Assembly: GCA_016929525.1 (NCBI GenBank)
Contig: JAFGIP010000034.1
Span: 1-64,000, forward strand
Length of the DNA: 64,000 nucleotides
Reading direction: 5' to 3'
Source of the DNA: Bacteroidales bacterium
Lineage (GTDB): Bacteria; Bacteroidota; Bacteroidia; Bacteroidales; UBA10428
Made by a program: the position numbers and the translations under genes. Within the stretch, counting starts at the first letter, position 1; each line of letters begins with the position of its first letter. Of this stretch, positions 18,839 through 27,688 are shown piece by piece. The notes beneath the pieces are model-generated. The model saw only the letters and a list, made by a program, of their open reading frames with translations, did no database searches and was not told the origin of the DNA.

Positions 18839-19666
18839 ATGACTCAAATATCAGCATCAGATGTTATTAAATTAAGAAAAACAACGGGCGCTGGAATGAT
18901 GGATTGTAAAAAAGCGCTTCAGGAATCGGGGGGAGATTTTGAAAAAGCAATTGAAATAATTCGAAAAAAAGGGCAAGCTGTTGCTAATAAGCGTGCCGAC
19001 AGAGAGGCAAGTGAAGGTGTTGTGCTCGCAAAAGTGAGCGATGATAAGACACAAGGAGCAATGATTGTATTGAATTGCGAAACAGATTTTGTAGCTAAAA
19101 ATGAAGATTTTGTCAGGTTTGCTGATAAAATCCTAAATATTGCTTTAAAAGAAAAACCGGCAAATCTGGAAGAATTAAAGCAGCGTAATTTAGATGGAAC
19201 ATCAATTGAAAGTTCTGTGGTTGAGCAGATAGGAATCATTGGCGAAAAAATAGAACTGGCTTATTTAGATAATATCAGTGCTCCGATGGTGATTTCATAT
19301 ATTCATCCTGGTAATAAACTGGCAACGTTGGTTGGGTTTAATCAGGGTACTTCCGTTGAGGTTGCAAAGGACATAGCAATGCAGGTTGCAGCGATGAGTC
19401 CTATTGCTATCGATAAAGACAATGTTTCTGAAAAAATCATTGAAAAAGAAAAAGAAATTGGTCGAGAACAGGCACTGCGTGAAGGAAAACCGGAAAATAT
19501 CGTTGATAGAATTGCTGAAGGGAAAGTTGCTAAATTCTTAAAAGAGAATACACTGCTGAATCAGGAATTTACAAAAGACAGCAAGAAAACTGTCAGACAG
19601 TACCTGCAGGAGACAGATAAAAATCTAAAAGTTGTCGATTTCAAGAGATATTCATTATCGAATTAA
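18839..19666 (+). CDS. tsf: Elongation factor Ts
   Basis: A 275-aa guanine-nucleotide exchange factor for EF-Tu. The N-terminal UBA-like domain carries 'LRKTTGAGMMDCKKAL', the family signature. 'NCETDFVAKNEDF' is the TDFV motif that inserts beside the EF-Tu nucleotide site. The core ends with 'LLNQEFTKDSKKTVRQYL'. It follows rpsB directly, as in most bacteria. It is terminated by a hairpin at 19686-19725 that also forms one end of a MITE-like element. Confidence 0.98.
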   Translation: MTQISASDVIKLRKTTGAGMMDCKKALQESGGDFEKAIEIIRKKGQAVANKRADREASEGVVLAKVSDDKTQGAMIVLNCETDFVAKNEDFVRFADKILNIALKEKPANLEELKQRNLDGTSIESSVVEQIGIIGEKIELAYLDNISAPMVISYIHPGNKLATLVGFNQGTSVEVAKDIAMQVAAMSPIAIDKDNVSEKIIEKEKEIGREQALREGKPENIVDRIAEGKVAKFLKENTLLNQEFTKDSKKTVRQYLQETDKNLKVVDFKRYSLSN

Positions 19667-19685
19667 TGTATAAAATCATTTTATT

Positions 19686-19725
19686 AAAGGGGCTGTCTCA
19701 AAAGGCTGAGACACCCCTTTTTTAT
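19686..19725 (+). terminator. Terminator after tsf, made from a MITE end
   Basis: AAAGGGG-c-TGTCTC (19686-19699) pairs with GAGACACCCCTTT (19708-19720), with one bulged C and an 8-nt loop, followed by TTTATTT. It lies 19 bp after the tsf stop. The left arm can pair alternatively, and perfectly, with the far inverted repeat at 19782-19800. Confidence 0.8.
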
Positions 19726-19800
19726 TTGTATACCTATTCGAGGTTTTTTTTAAATATTAAAATCTCAGAGATTAAATTTGACTTTTGAGACAGCCCCTTT
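19686..19800. mobile_element. MITE-like element, 115 bp
   Basis: Perfect 19-bp terminal inverted repeats, AAAGGGGCTGTCTCAAAAG at 19686-19704 and its reverse complement at 19782-19800, bound a 77-bp AT-rich interior with no reading frame. The interior holds a smaller palindrome, AATCTC-A-GAGATT (19761-19773). No target-site duplication is visible. The structure fits a non-autonomous transposon derivative (MITE); the parent transposase is not in this window. It lies between tsf and pyrH. Confidence 0.65.
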
Positions 19801-19853
19801 TTTTGCCCTGTCATTAAAAACATATAAATTCGTCTGAATCAAATAAAATCGAT

Positions 19854-20564
19854 ATGCTGGCATATAAAAGAATTTTACTTAAACTGAGTGGCGAAGCGCT
19901 TATGGGTGATAAATCATCAGGGATTGATGAGAAGCGTTTAATGTCTTATGCGAAACAGGTAAAAGAAATTTCAGATCAGGGTGCTGAAATAGGAATAGTC
20001 ATTGGAGGTGGCAATATTTTTAGAGGAATATCGGGAGAAAAGGCAGGTTTTGACAGGGTAAAAGGTGACTATATAGGTATGCTGGCAACAGTAATTAACG
20101 GACTGGCAATTCAGTCGGCACTTGAATCCATTAAACAAAAATGTATTCTTATTACAGCAATAGAGATGCAACCGGTTGGGTTCAGGTATTCAAAAGAAAG
20201 GGTTAAAAGGGCTTTTGATAATAACGAAGTCGTTATATTTTCGTTTGGAACGGGGAATCCTTATTTTACAACAGATACAGCAGCTGCATTAAGAGCTGTA
20301 GAAATAGAAGCCCAGGCATTATTGAAAGGTACACGTGTCGATGGAGTATATTCTGCCGACCCTGAAAAGGATCCAAAAGCTACCAGATTCGATAGAATAA
20401 CTTTCAGTGAGGCATATTCCAAAGGACTTAAGATTATGGACCTTACTGCTATCACTATGTGCTCAGAGAATAATATGCCGGTTATCGTATTTGATATGAA
20501 TAAAGAAGGTAATCTGGCAAAAATACTTCGGGGAGAGGATATTGGAACACTCGTAAAAAATTAA
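19854..20564 (+). CDS. pyrH: Uridylate kinase (UMP kinase)
   Basis: A 236-aa amino-acid-kinase-fold enzyme that phosphorylates UMP to UDP in pyrimidine nucleotide synthesis. 'RILLKLSGEALMG' is the N-terminal phosphate-binding strand. 'GIVIGGGNIFRG' and 'GDYIGMLATVINGLA' form the nucleotide site. 'TGNPYFTTDTAAALRA' and 'DGVYSADPEKDP' are characteristic of bacterial PyrH. The tsf-pyrH-frr order is widely conserved, but a MITE-like element separates it from tsf here. Confidence 0.98.
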   Translation: MLAYKRILLKLSGEALMGDKSSGIDEKRLMSYAKQVKEISDQGAEIGIVIGGGNIFRGISGEKAGFDRVKGDYIGMLATVINGLAIQSALESIKQKCILITAIEMQPVGFRYSKERVKRAFDNNEVVIFSFGTGNPYFTTDTAAALRAVEIEAQALLKGTRVDGVYSADPEKDPKATRFDRITFSEAYSKGLKIMDLTAITMCSENNMPVIVFDMNKEGNLAKILRGEDIGTLVKN

Positions 20565-20655
20565 ACTTCTGAAATTAAAATTTTAGATCAAAGATTACTG
20601 GCATAATTGAATTAATCTAACCTATCTAATATCATATCGTTTATATAATATTTTT

Positions 20656-20663
20656 TATTTTTG
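20656..20663 (+). promoter_or_regulatory. -7 box of an frr promoter
   Basis: TATTTTTG matches the Bacteroidota -7 consensus TAnnTTTG, 30 bp before the frr start. No good -33 TTTG is seen at the right distance, so the call is moderate. Confidence 0.5.
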
Positions 20664-20692
20664 TTTCATTACAGTCGAAAAACCAGTTTCTT

Positions 20693-21256
20693 ATGGAAGA
20701 AGAAATTAAACTTCAGTTAGAAGATACTACAGAAAAAATGGAGAAAGCTGTTCAGCATCTTGAGGATGAGCTTGTCAGAGTAAGAGCGGGTAAAGCAACA
20801 CCAAATATCCTCGATGGCATTACGGTTGATTATTATGGGTCGATAACCCCTTTAAACCAGGTTTCAAATATCAGTACTCCCGATGCTAAGACTATTGCAA
20901 TTCAGCCATGGGAAAAAACGATGGTGGAACCTATTGAGAAAGCAATATTGGCTGCCAATATTGGTTTAACTCCAATTAATAATGGAGATCTGATCAGAAT
21001 TAATATTCCTCCACTTACCGAAGAACGCCGTATAAACTTGGTAAAGCAAATTAAAACCATGGGCGAAAATACACGTGTTAGTATTCGCAATACCCGTCGT
21101 GAAGCCAACGATGCTTTTAAACAAATGAAAAAAGAAGGTCTCTCGGAAGATCTTGAGAAAGATGCGGAAGCAGAAGTACAGGAAATTACAAATAAATTTA
21201 CAGAAAAGGTTGATAAGCTAATTGATGCAAAAGAATTAGATATTATGACAATTTAA
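20693..21256 (+). CDS. frr: Ribosome recycling factor
   Basis: A 187-aa protein, standard length, that splits the post-termination ribosome with EF-G. The three-helix bundle shows 'ELVRVRAGKATPNILDGI' and 'DYYGSITPLNQVSNI'. 'RINIPPLTEERR' lies in the second domain, and 'NTRREANDAFKQMKKEGLSE' is the C-terminal signature. It follows pyrH after 128 bp and has its own -7 box. It converges on the OmpA-like gene through a shared terminator at 21285-21312. Confidence 0.98.
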   Translation: MEEEIKLQLEDTTEKMEKAVQHLEDELVRVRAGKATPNILDGITVDYYGSITPLNQVSNISTPDAKTIAIQPWEKTMVEPIEKAILAANIGLTPINNGDLIRINIPPLTEERRINLVKQIKTMGENTRVSIRNTRREANDAFKQMKKEGLSEDLEKDAEAEVQEITNKFTEKVDKLIDAKELDIMTI

Positions 21257-21284
21257 ATCGAACTAATTAAATAAATTGCAAATA

Positions 21285-21312
21285 AGGCCGCCTGTGAATG
21301 GGCGGTCTTTTA
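21285..21312. terminator. Shared terminator between frr and the OmpA-like gene
   Basis: GGCCGCC (21286-21292) pairs with GGCGGTC (21301-21307) with one G-U pair and an 8-nt loop, followed by TTTTAATTTT. It stops frr on the plus strand. It lies directly at the stop codon of the convergent minus-strand gene, so it may act both ways. Confidence 0.8.
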
Positions 21313-22320
21313 ATTTTCAATTATCTTAAGAATCTCATCCAGGTTAGGTGTAAGTATAATCTCTGTTCGGCGATTAGCTTGTCGTGCCTCTTCAGTATTT
21401 CGCCTGTCAACAGGCATAAACTCACCTCGTCCGGAAGCTGTAAGCCTGCTGGGATTTATTGTAGAGTTTTCCAGTAAGATGCGAATAATAACTGTTGCCC
21501 TGTTTACACTTAAATCCCAGTTATCGGCGTATTTTGAACCCGGAATGACAGGAACATTATCAGTATGTCCTTCAATGGTAATATTGATATCGGTATTTTG
21601 TTCGAGAACTTTTGCAAGTTTTTTAAGTGCAGCTTTACCTTGTGCATCAACTTCAGTGCTTCCACTTTTAAATAACAACTTCTCATCAAGTGAGACATAT
21701 ACTTTCCCGTTTTTTTTGGTAACGGTGAGCCCTTTATTTTCAAAACCCATGAGGGCAGTGGCAACTTTACTTCTAAGTTGTTCAGTTTCGGCACTGGTGC
21801 GGTTTAATATTTCTTCTAATTCAATAAGTCTGGCATTACGGGTTTCAAGTTCTTTTTTAAGACGATCAAGTTCTGTGCGATCATGATCGAGTTTAAGCTG
21901 CAACTGGGTTAACTGGTCTTCTTTCTGGTAAAGATCTTTCTGTGTATTATCCAGCCTCGACATTAATTCACGTGCCTCTGAATCGCTTCCGTTGACAACT
22001 GTATGATACGTATTTTGTAATTCATCATACCTTTCATTAAGTAGTTTATATCGATCTTTCAGTAATTTAAATTCTTCTGTATTCCGGAGATATTGTTCTT
22101 CTGCTCTTTTGCCGGCTTCGGCAGCAAGGTCTAACTGTGATTTAAGCTCAGTGTTTTTAACTGTAAGCTGCTCATTCTCGGTCCAGAGCTCAGTACTTTC
22201 ATCTTTACATTTATTTCTTTCGGCTTCTAATTCGCTGTATAACTTAGGGGGAACGCAACTCAAAAACATCCAGCTTGCAAGGGATATTTTAAATATATCG
22301 AATATTATGTTACTCATCAT
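21310..22320 (-). CDS. OmpA/MotB-domain outer-membrane lipoprotein with coiled coil
   Basis: A 336-aa protein from the ATG at 22320; an ATG one codon later is equally possible. The N-terminus has a hydrophobic stretch ending 'FLSC' (Cys22), a plausible lipobox. Residues about 25-190 are highly charged with heptad-like leucines, a long coiled coil. The C-terminal 130 residues are an OmpA/MotB peptidoglycan-binding domain: 'ITIEGHTDNVPVIPGSKYA', 'NWDLSVNRATVI' and 'GRGEFMPV' with 'RRTEI'. It probably tethers the outer membrane to peptidoglycan. Transcribed alone, divergent from dxs. Confidence 0.88.
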   Translation of the reverse strand: MMSNIIFDIFKISLASWMFLSCVPPKLYSELEAERNKCKDESTELWTENEQLTVKNTELKSQLDLAAEAGKRAEEQYLRNTEEFKLLKDRYKLLNERYDELQNTYHTVVNGSDSEARELMSRLDNTQKDLYQKEDQLTQLQLKLDHDRTELDRLKKELETRNARLIELEEILNRTSAETEQLRSKVATALMGFENKGLTVTKKNGKVYVSLDEKLLFKSGSTEVDAQGKAALKKLAKVLEQNTDINITIEGHTDNVPVIPGSKYADNWDLSVNRATVIIRILLENSTINPSRLTASGRGEFMPVDRRNTEEARQANRRTEIILTPNLDEILKIIEN

Positions 22321-22391
22321 AGTTTCATTTTTTAAGACAGTTAATTTACAACAAGCACACTGTCTGCTCAAACTATCTCGTTAAGAATTAT

Positions 22392-22399
22392 TAACTTTG
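22392..22399 (+). promoter_or_regulatory. -7 box of the dxs promoter
   Basis: TAACTTTG fits TAnnTTTG exactly. Transcription would start near 22405, so the GTG at 22399 cannot be the dxs start and the ATG at 22423 is favoured. Confidence 0.6.
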
Positions 22400-22422
22400 T
22401 GAGCTTATTTATAATTGAATTT

Positions 22423-24342
22423 ATGTCTTCACCGTATCCTTTGTTAGAGAAGATTGATTATCCGTCGGATCTCAAGAAACTTAAGATCGAAGAATTGGTA
22501 CAGGTGTGCAGGGAACTCAGAGAGTTTATTATCGATGAGGTATCACTCAATCCGGGACATTTGGGGGCAAGCCTGGGTGTTGTTGAACTTACAGTTGCAT
22601 TACATTATGCTTATGATACACCTCATGATAAGATAATCTGGGATGTAGGCCATCAGGCATATGGTCATAAAATACTTACCGGCAGGCGTGAAGTATTTCA
22701 TACCAACAGGAAATATAAAGGGATTAGTGGTTTTCCCAAGATGGAAGAAAGTGAATATGACTCTTTTGGCGTTGGGCACTCATCGACTTCAATTTCTGCA
22801 GCTCTTGGTATAGCAATCGCTGACAAACAAAAGGGCATTAAAAGAAATGTAGCAGCGGTAATAGGTGATGGATCATTAACGGGGGGGCTTGCATTCGAAG
22901 GTCTTAATAATGCAGGGACCGAAAATACTGATATTGTAGTAATACTTAACGACAATAATATTGCTATTGACCCGAGTGTGGGAGCTTTAAAAGAATACCT
23001 TGTTGATATTACTACTTCAAAAACATATAACAGGTTAAAAAATGACATGTGGAATCTTCTGGGGAAAATAAGCAAGATCGCACCACATGCACGTGAATAT
23101 GCACAGAAACTCGAAAATGGTCTGAAATCTGCTCTGTTCAGACAGAGCAACCTGTTTGGAGCACTTAACTTTCGCTACTTTGGTCCAATTGACGGACATG
23201 ATGTTCTCCATGTTGCCCGGATTCTTGAAGATCTTAAAAATATTCCCGGTCCTAAATTGTTGCACATTCTTACTAAGAAGGGTAAAGGATTTAAACATGC
23301 AGAAATAGATCAAACCAAATTTCACGCACCAGGTAAATTTAACAGGAATACCGGAGAGATTATAAAAAGCAGTCCTGATCAGAAACAGCCTCCGCTTTAT
23401 CAGGATGTTTTTGGACAAACATTGCTTGAACTTGCCAGAACCAATGAGAAAATTGTTGGTATTACTCCTGCTATGCCAACAGGTTGTTCACTTAAGTTAA
23501 TGATGGACGAATTACCTGAAAGGACATTTGATGTAGGTATAGCTGAACAGCATGCTGTTACATTTTCTGCAGGTTTGGCTTCCCAGGGAATTATTCCATT
23601 CTGTAACATATATTCATCATTTATACAGAGAGCTTATGATCAGATAATACACGATGTTTCTATCCAAAAACTCGACGTAGTTTTTTGTCTTGATCGTGGT
23701 GGGCTGGTTGGCGCTGACGGAGCTACTCATCATGGAGTTTTCGATCTGGCTTTTATGCGTTCCATACCTAATATGGTTGTTGCAGCTCCGATGGATGTTG
23801 TAGAGCTTCGAAATATGATGTATACGGCTCAGTTACAAAAATATGGAGCTTTTTCAATCCGATATCCAAAAGGGAGAGGTAAAATTATTGACTGGAAACA
23901 GCCATTCAAAGAATTAATTCCCGGTAAGGCCCGTCAATTAAATGAAGGCAGCGATCTGGCAATTTTATCTATTGGCAATACCGGCAATTTTGTGAAAGAA
24001 GCGCTGGAGAAAATAAAGTCTTCTCATATTAGTGTTGATCATTTCGATATGCGTTATGTAAAGCCGATAGATAAAGACACTTTGCATAAGGTATTCAAGA
24101 AACACGATAAAATAATTACTATTGAGGACGGTATACTTGCAGGAGGCTTTGGAACTGCAGTTCTGGAATTTATGTGTGACAATGCATACAATACCCAGGT
24201 AGTCCGGTTAGGTATCCCTGACAGGTTTATCGATCATGGCACTCAACAGGAGTTATATCATGAATGCGGTTACGATGTTGACGGAATAATTACCGGTGTA
24301 AGAAAACTCATGAAACCTGGGGTGTTGTTTAATGTAGGATAA
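22423..24342 (+). CDS. dxs: 1-deoxy-D-xylulose-5-phosphate synthase
   Basis: A 639-aa thiamine-diphosphate enzyme that condenses pyruvate and glyceraldehyde 3-phosphate, the first step of the non-mevalonate isoprenoid pathway. It also feeds thiamine and pyridoxal synthesis. 'VGHQAYGHKILTGRR' carries the N-terminal catalytic histidine. 'VIGDGSLTGGLAFEGLNN' is the thiamine/Mg motif, 'DGHDV' follows, and 'DVGIAEQHAVTFSAGLA' is the C-terminal glutamate motif. 'DRGGLVGADGATHHG' is also typical. The ATG at 22423 gives 'MSSPYPLLEKIDYPSDLKKL', matching family N-termini. Confidence 0.98.
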   Translation: MSSPYPLLEKIDYPSDLKKLKIEELVQVCRELREFIIDEVSLNPGHLGASLGVVELTVALHYAYDTPHDKIIWDVGHQAYGHKILTGRREVFHTNRKYKGISGFPKMEESEYDSFGVGHSSTSISAALGIAIADKQKGIKRNVAAVIGDGSLTGGLAFEGLNNAGTENTDIVVILNDNNIAIDPSVGALKEYLVDITTSKTYNRLKNDMWNLLGKISKIAPHAREYAQKLENGLKSALFRQSNLFGALNFRYFGPIDGHDVLHVARILEDLKNIPGPKLLHILTKKGKGFKHAEIDQTKFHAPGKFNRNTGEIIKSSPDQKQPPLYQDVFGQTLLELARTNEKIVGITPAMPTGCSLKLMMDELPERTFDVGIAEQHAVTFSAGLASQGIIPFCNIYSSFIQRAYDQIIHDVSIQKLDVVFCLDRGGLVGADGATHHGVFDLAFMRSIPNMVVAAPMDVVELRNMMYTAQLQKYGAFSIRYPKGRGKIIDWKQPFKELIPGKARQLNEGSDLAILSIGNTGNFVKEALEKIKSSHISVDHFDMRYVKPIDKDTLHKVFKKHDKIITIEDGILAGGFGTAVLEFMCDNAYNTQVVRLGIPDRFIDHGTQQELYHECGYDVDGIITGVRKLMKPGVLFNVG

Positions 24343-24394
24343 TTGTCCGGTTAAAACTCCAAGCAGGGTACTTATTTTTAACAGAATACCAGAT

Positions 24395-26728
24395 TTACCG
24401 GGTAATAAAAAAGAAAGTCCCCTGTTTATCTTCAAGGCCCAAAATACGTCCGAATTCTGGTTTTTGAGAAGATGTGTTTTGTAATACTATTGAAACTCTT
24501 TTAGCGATATCATCAATTGTTACACAATCATCCTCATTATTAAGGAGAGCATTTGCGAATGTACGTGTAAACAGTGAATTATCATAAGCATATCCTTGTC
24601 CAGCAGAGGTAAATACCTGTGCCGATTTTAGAAGACTTAACTGCGTTTCGGAACATGCAATGCCTTCTATGGGGCCTCTCATTACAATTGTAAAACCGTC
24701 ACCGGTTTTACATGCGTCACTTACTACAAGCAGGTGTGTCAATGATGTATATGAATAGAGCGATGCCTTCAGAGCGTTAATATTGAAGTAACTAAATTCG
24801 ACATCCATTGTTGCGTCAGAAGGAATCCAGTATCCGGTACCGTTAATGAATTCGCCGTGTCCGGCATACCATATAAGTAAGGAATTAACATTATTGATAC
24901 GCACAAGATCACGCAGGTCAATTGAGAAAAATCTTTCCAGTTCACGTTTTGTCAAGTTTCTTTTAATAATAACCTTGTTAATTTTATATCTGGAAAGAGC
25001 TTGTTGCATCATATTTACATCTTTCGAAGGTGAATAAAGATTTGAGAAATCTTTATATTCTGAATTTTCAATTAACACAACCCAGGTTTTCCCCATCGGG
25101 CTATCATCACTTAACAACCTTCCATCACGTCGAAAAAGATATTCCCGTACTGTTTTATTTTCATATGTATCTGTGGCTATAACATGTATTCGATTCTTTT
25201 TCGTGATATCTACCGCTGCCGTAAATCGTGGATTGATATCTCCGGGAACATAACTTGCATAAACCTCATCAATTTTAATTGATTTAATGAGACTCTCATC
25301 TTCAATTCTTCCTTCAATATAGAGAAACTTATCGTCACTATTAAGACCAATAATTCCATCATCGCCAACAACAGGATTGTAAAGTGTAATTTGCGGCGAC
25401 TGGATTTCAATGCGATCTACAGAATAGCTGACAGTATTTGCGTTATCATATATATCGATTGCTGTAATAGTAAGAAATTCCAAATCTGATACATCAACTG
25501 TTAATGAAAATTTATCTTGCTTTGACCCTGAAATGGAGTTAAGTATTGTATCATTGTTTATACGGATTAATTTCAATTTACTTTTATCAATAATATTACC
25601 TGAAATGGTAATCTCTTCTTCATCTTCAGGAATTGAAATTTCATAATCATCATTTGCCAGAGGGTTTGTAAGTGATATGACGGGCTTTTGATTTTCTCTG
25701 TTCAGGTCAAATATTTTTTCTTCAAGATCTGCTATTTTAGCTGTTTCTGATTTATCTGTCAGTGTGAGCATTAAAGAATAATCCGAGATCGCTTTTTCTT
25801 TCATATTAATTTTCTCATAGGCTATAGCTCTGTTTTTAATTGCTTCAGAATTAATCATATCATAATTCAGAGCCACAGTATAATCATTAATTGCATTCTG
25901 ATATTGAGCAATTGTGTAATAATAATTACCACGTATCATATAATATTCAACATTGGTTGAATCAAGGGAAATTGCTACTGAGACATCTGAAATAGCATTT
26001 TTATAGCCATTTAGAGCAGAATATCCTTTACTGCGTATTATATATGCCTTCTTATAATTTCTGTCATTTGCAATAACAAAGGAGCTATTTTTTAAGGAAT
26101 AATTTACTTTATTGGTATTAAGTTGTAATTCGGCAAGTGTGAGATATGCTTCTAGCAGGAGTTTATCTTTAATTATTGCTTTTTCCAGATTTTGTTCAGC
26201 TTCAGTAAAGTTACCAAGCCTAAATTCGGACAGACCTTTAAGATAGAGTGCGTAGGGTGTATTCTTTGCTGAGATTGCATTGTCAGCTGCATCACGGGCA
26301 GCAGAATAATTTTCTTGTTCAATAAAGATCTGACACTGCAGCAAATAAGCCTCGTGAAATTTTTGTTTTTCCCTAAGGGCCTTGTTAATTGCATTCGAGG
26401 CATCGTCTGTCATGCCCAGTTGAAAAAACAGTTCTGCTGCCCGAAAATAATTTTCTGCAGGATTTGATCCTAAGACAGCAGCATTTCTGAAATCCTGGGC
26501 AGCATCATTATTATTTCCGATTTGGTCATTTGCTCTGGCACGCTCTTCATAAGCTTTACCATTTCCAGGATCAAACTCAATAGCTTTGGTATATTGTTGA
26601 ATGGCCTCCTCGTAATATCCATTGGTAATGAATTGTTCAGCGGCTTTAATGTAGCCCCGTGACGACTGCCCGTATACCAGAGAACAGGAAAGCACAGATA
26701 ATATTATTATGTAAAATTGCTTTATCAT
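24395..26728 (-). CDS. Secreted TPR protein with C-terminal caspase-like (C14) domain
   Basis: A 777-aa protein from the ATG at 26728, which opens a signal peptide (MIKQFYIIILSVLSCSLVYG). Residues ~25-340 are about nine TPR repeats, for example 'YEEAIQQYTKAIEFDPGN' and 'AISDVSVAISLDSTN'. The middle (~345-530) has two Ig-like segments each centred on 'ISGNIIDKSKLK' or 'IEGRIEDESLIK'. The last ~220 residues are a caspase-fold peptidase: 'LLIWYAGHGEF' supplies His624 and 'LLVVSDACKTGDG' supplies Cys673. Both catalytic residues are present, so activity is plausible. It is probably periplasmic or surface-exposed. The partners and substrate are unknown. Confidence 0.88.
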   Translation of the reverse strand: MIKQFYIIILSVLSCSLVYGQSSRGYIKAAEQFITNGYYEEAIQQYTKAIEFDPGNGKAYEERARANDQIGNNNDAAQDFRNAAVLGSNPAENYFRAAELFFQLGMTDDASNAINKALREKQKFHEAYLLQCQIFIEQENYSAARDAADNAISAKNTPYALYLKGLSEFRLGNFTEAEQNLEKAIIKDKLLLEAYLTLAELQLNTNKVNYSLKNSSFVIANDRNYKKAYIIRSKGYSALNGYKNAISDVSVAISLDSTNVEYYMIRGNYYYTIAQYQNAINDYTVALNYDMINSEAIKNRAIAYEKINMKEKAISDYSLMLTLTDKSETAKIADLEEKIFDLNRENQKPVISLTNPLANDDYEISIPEDEEEITISGNIIDKSKLKLIRINNDTILNSISGSKQDKFSLTVDVSDLEFLTITAIDIYDNANTVSYSVDRIEIQSPQITLYNPVVGDDGIIGLNSDDKFLYIEGRIEDESLIKSIKIDEVYASYVPGDINPRFTAAVDITKKNRIHVIATDTYENKTVREYLFRRDGRLLSDDSPMGKTWVVLIENSEYKDFSNLYSPSKDVNMMQQALSRYKINKVIIKRNLTKRELERFFSIDLRDLVRINNVNSLLIWYAGHGEFINGTGYWIPSDATMDVEFSYFNINALKASLYSYTSLTHLLVVSDACKTGDGFTIVMRGPIEGIACSETQLSLLKSAQVFTSAGQGYAYDNSLFTRTFANALLNNEDDCVTIDDIAKRVSIVLQNTSSQKPEFGRILGLEDKQGTFFFITR

Positions 26729-26864
26729 TTTTTCAACAGAAGTGCTTTTCTTCTTTATAAAATTTTGCAAGTGAACAAAAACATTGCCACAATTATTCAG
26801 CAACCTTGAAATTCAATGGATTTAAGCACATTATTTTAATAAGAGAATTGAAGGGAGGATTCGT

Positions 26865-27590
26865 CTACCAGATTTTTAAGTGATATTTGTTCAATTCTTT
26901 ATCGAGTTTACGTGCTTCGGGCAGAACAGTTTCAAGTTGTTTCCAGAAGCCTGATTGATGATTTTTCTGCACCGTATGGACAAGTTCATGTAATAATATA
27001 TAATCAATTAACTTGTCAGGCAAACGCATTATTTCAAGGTTAAGGTTAATATTATTTGAAGCAGAACAACTTCCCCATCGTGTTTTAGCATTTTTTATTG
27101 TCAGTTTATTAAAGTTCATATTATGAATCGTTGCAAGTTCTTTTATACGCATTGGTAAGTATCTTTTAGCTTCAACACGCCAGGCTTCCTCAATAGCTCT
27201 TCGAATTACAATCTGAATTCGGGGATCTTTAACATCAGCGTAAGAAGGATAATAAACAACGATTTTATTCAGAGATACTATGGATTTAATAGTTTTTAAG
27301 CCATGTTTACGGATAGTTAAACTATGATCACGAGTTTTGAAAATTGTGTCATCAGTAAAAACAGAGTTACTAAGGTTCTTATTTTTTTGCTTAATTAATG
27401 AACGTCGTATCCATTTTTTTTTTGTTTCTGCAAACTGTAGTGCAGCCTTTTCTGTTGCACCAGGAGGCATAACAACCTGTACTCCGCCATCAGGATCTAC
27501 TTTAATTTTTATATAACGTGCTTTTGTACTTTTACGTAACTGAATATAACCAACACTATCGAGATATGTCTTTTTATCTTTTGTTTGCAA
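26865..27590 (-). CDS. YgjP/DUF45-type zinc metallopeptidase
   Basis: A 241-aa cytosolic protein. 'RWGSCS' (171-176) and 'LHELVHTVQKNHQSGFW' (200-216) carry the DUF45 (YgjP, M48-like) signature: His201, Glu202, His205 and downstream His211. The N-terminal half is beta-rich, starting 'IQLRKSTKARYIKIKVDPDG', as expected. The family is a predicted gluzincin peptidase whose cellular substrate is poorly known. Monocistronic, divergent from tsaB. Confidence 0.88.
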   Translation of the reverse strand: MQTKDKKTYLDSVGYIQLRKSTKARYIKIKVDPDGGVQVVMPPGATEKAALQFAETKKKWIRRSLIKQKNKNLSNSVFTDDTIFKTRDHSLTIRKHGLKTIKSIVSLNKIVVYYPSYADVKDPRIQIVIRRAIEEAWRVEAKRYLPMRIKELATIHNMNFNKLTIKNAKTRWGSCSASNNINLNLEIMRLPDKLIDYILLHELVHTVQKNHQSGFWKQLETVLPEARKLDKELNKYHLKIW

Positions 27591-27688
27591 TGGAATGAAA
27601 GATTAACAAGCGATATGAAATGTAAAAATAAAAGAGTCTGGTAAATATTGATGAATAAATTTTGAACCGAATTCATAATTTTACCAAC

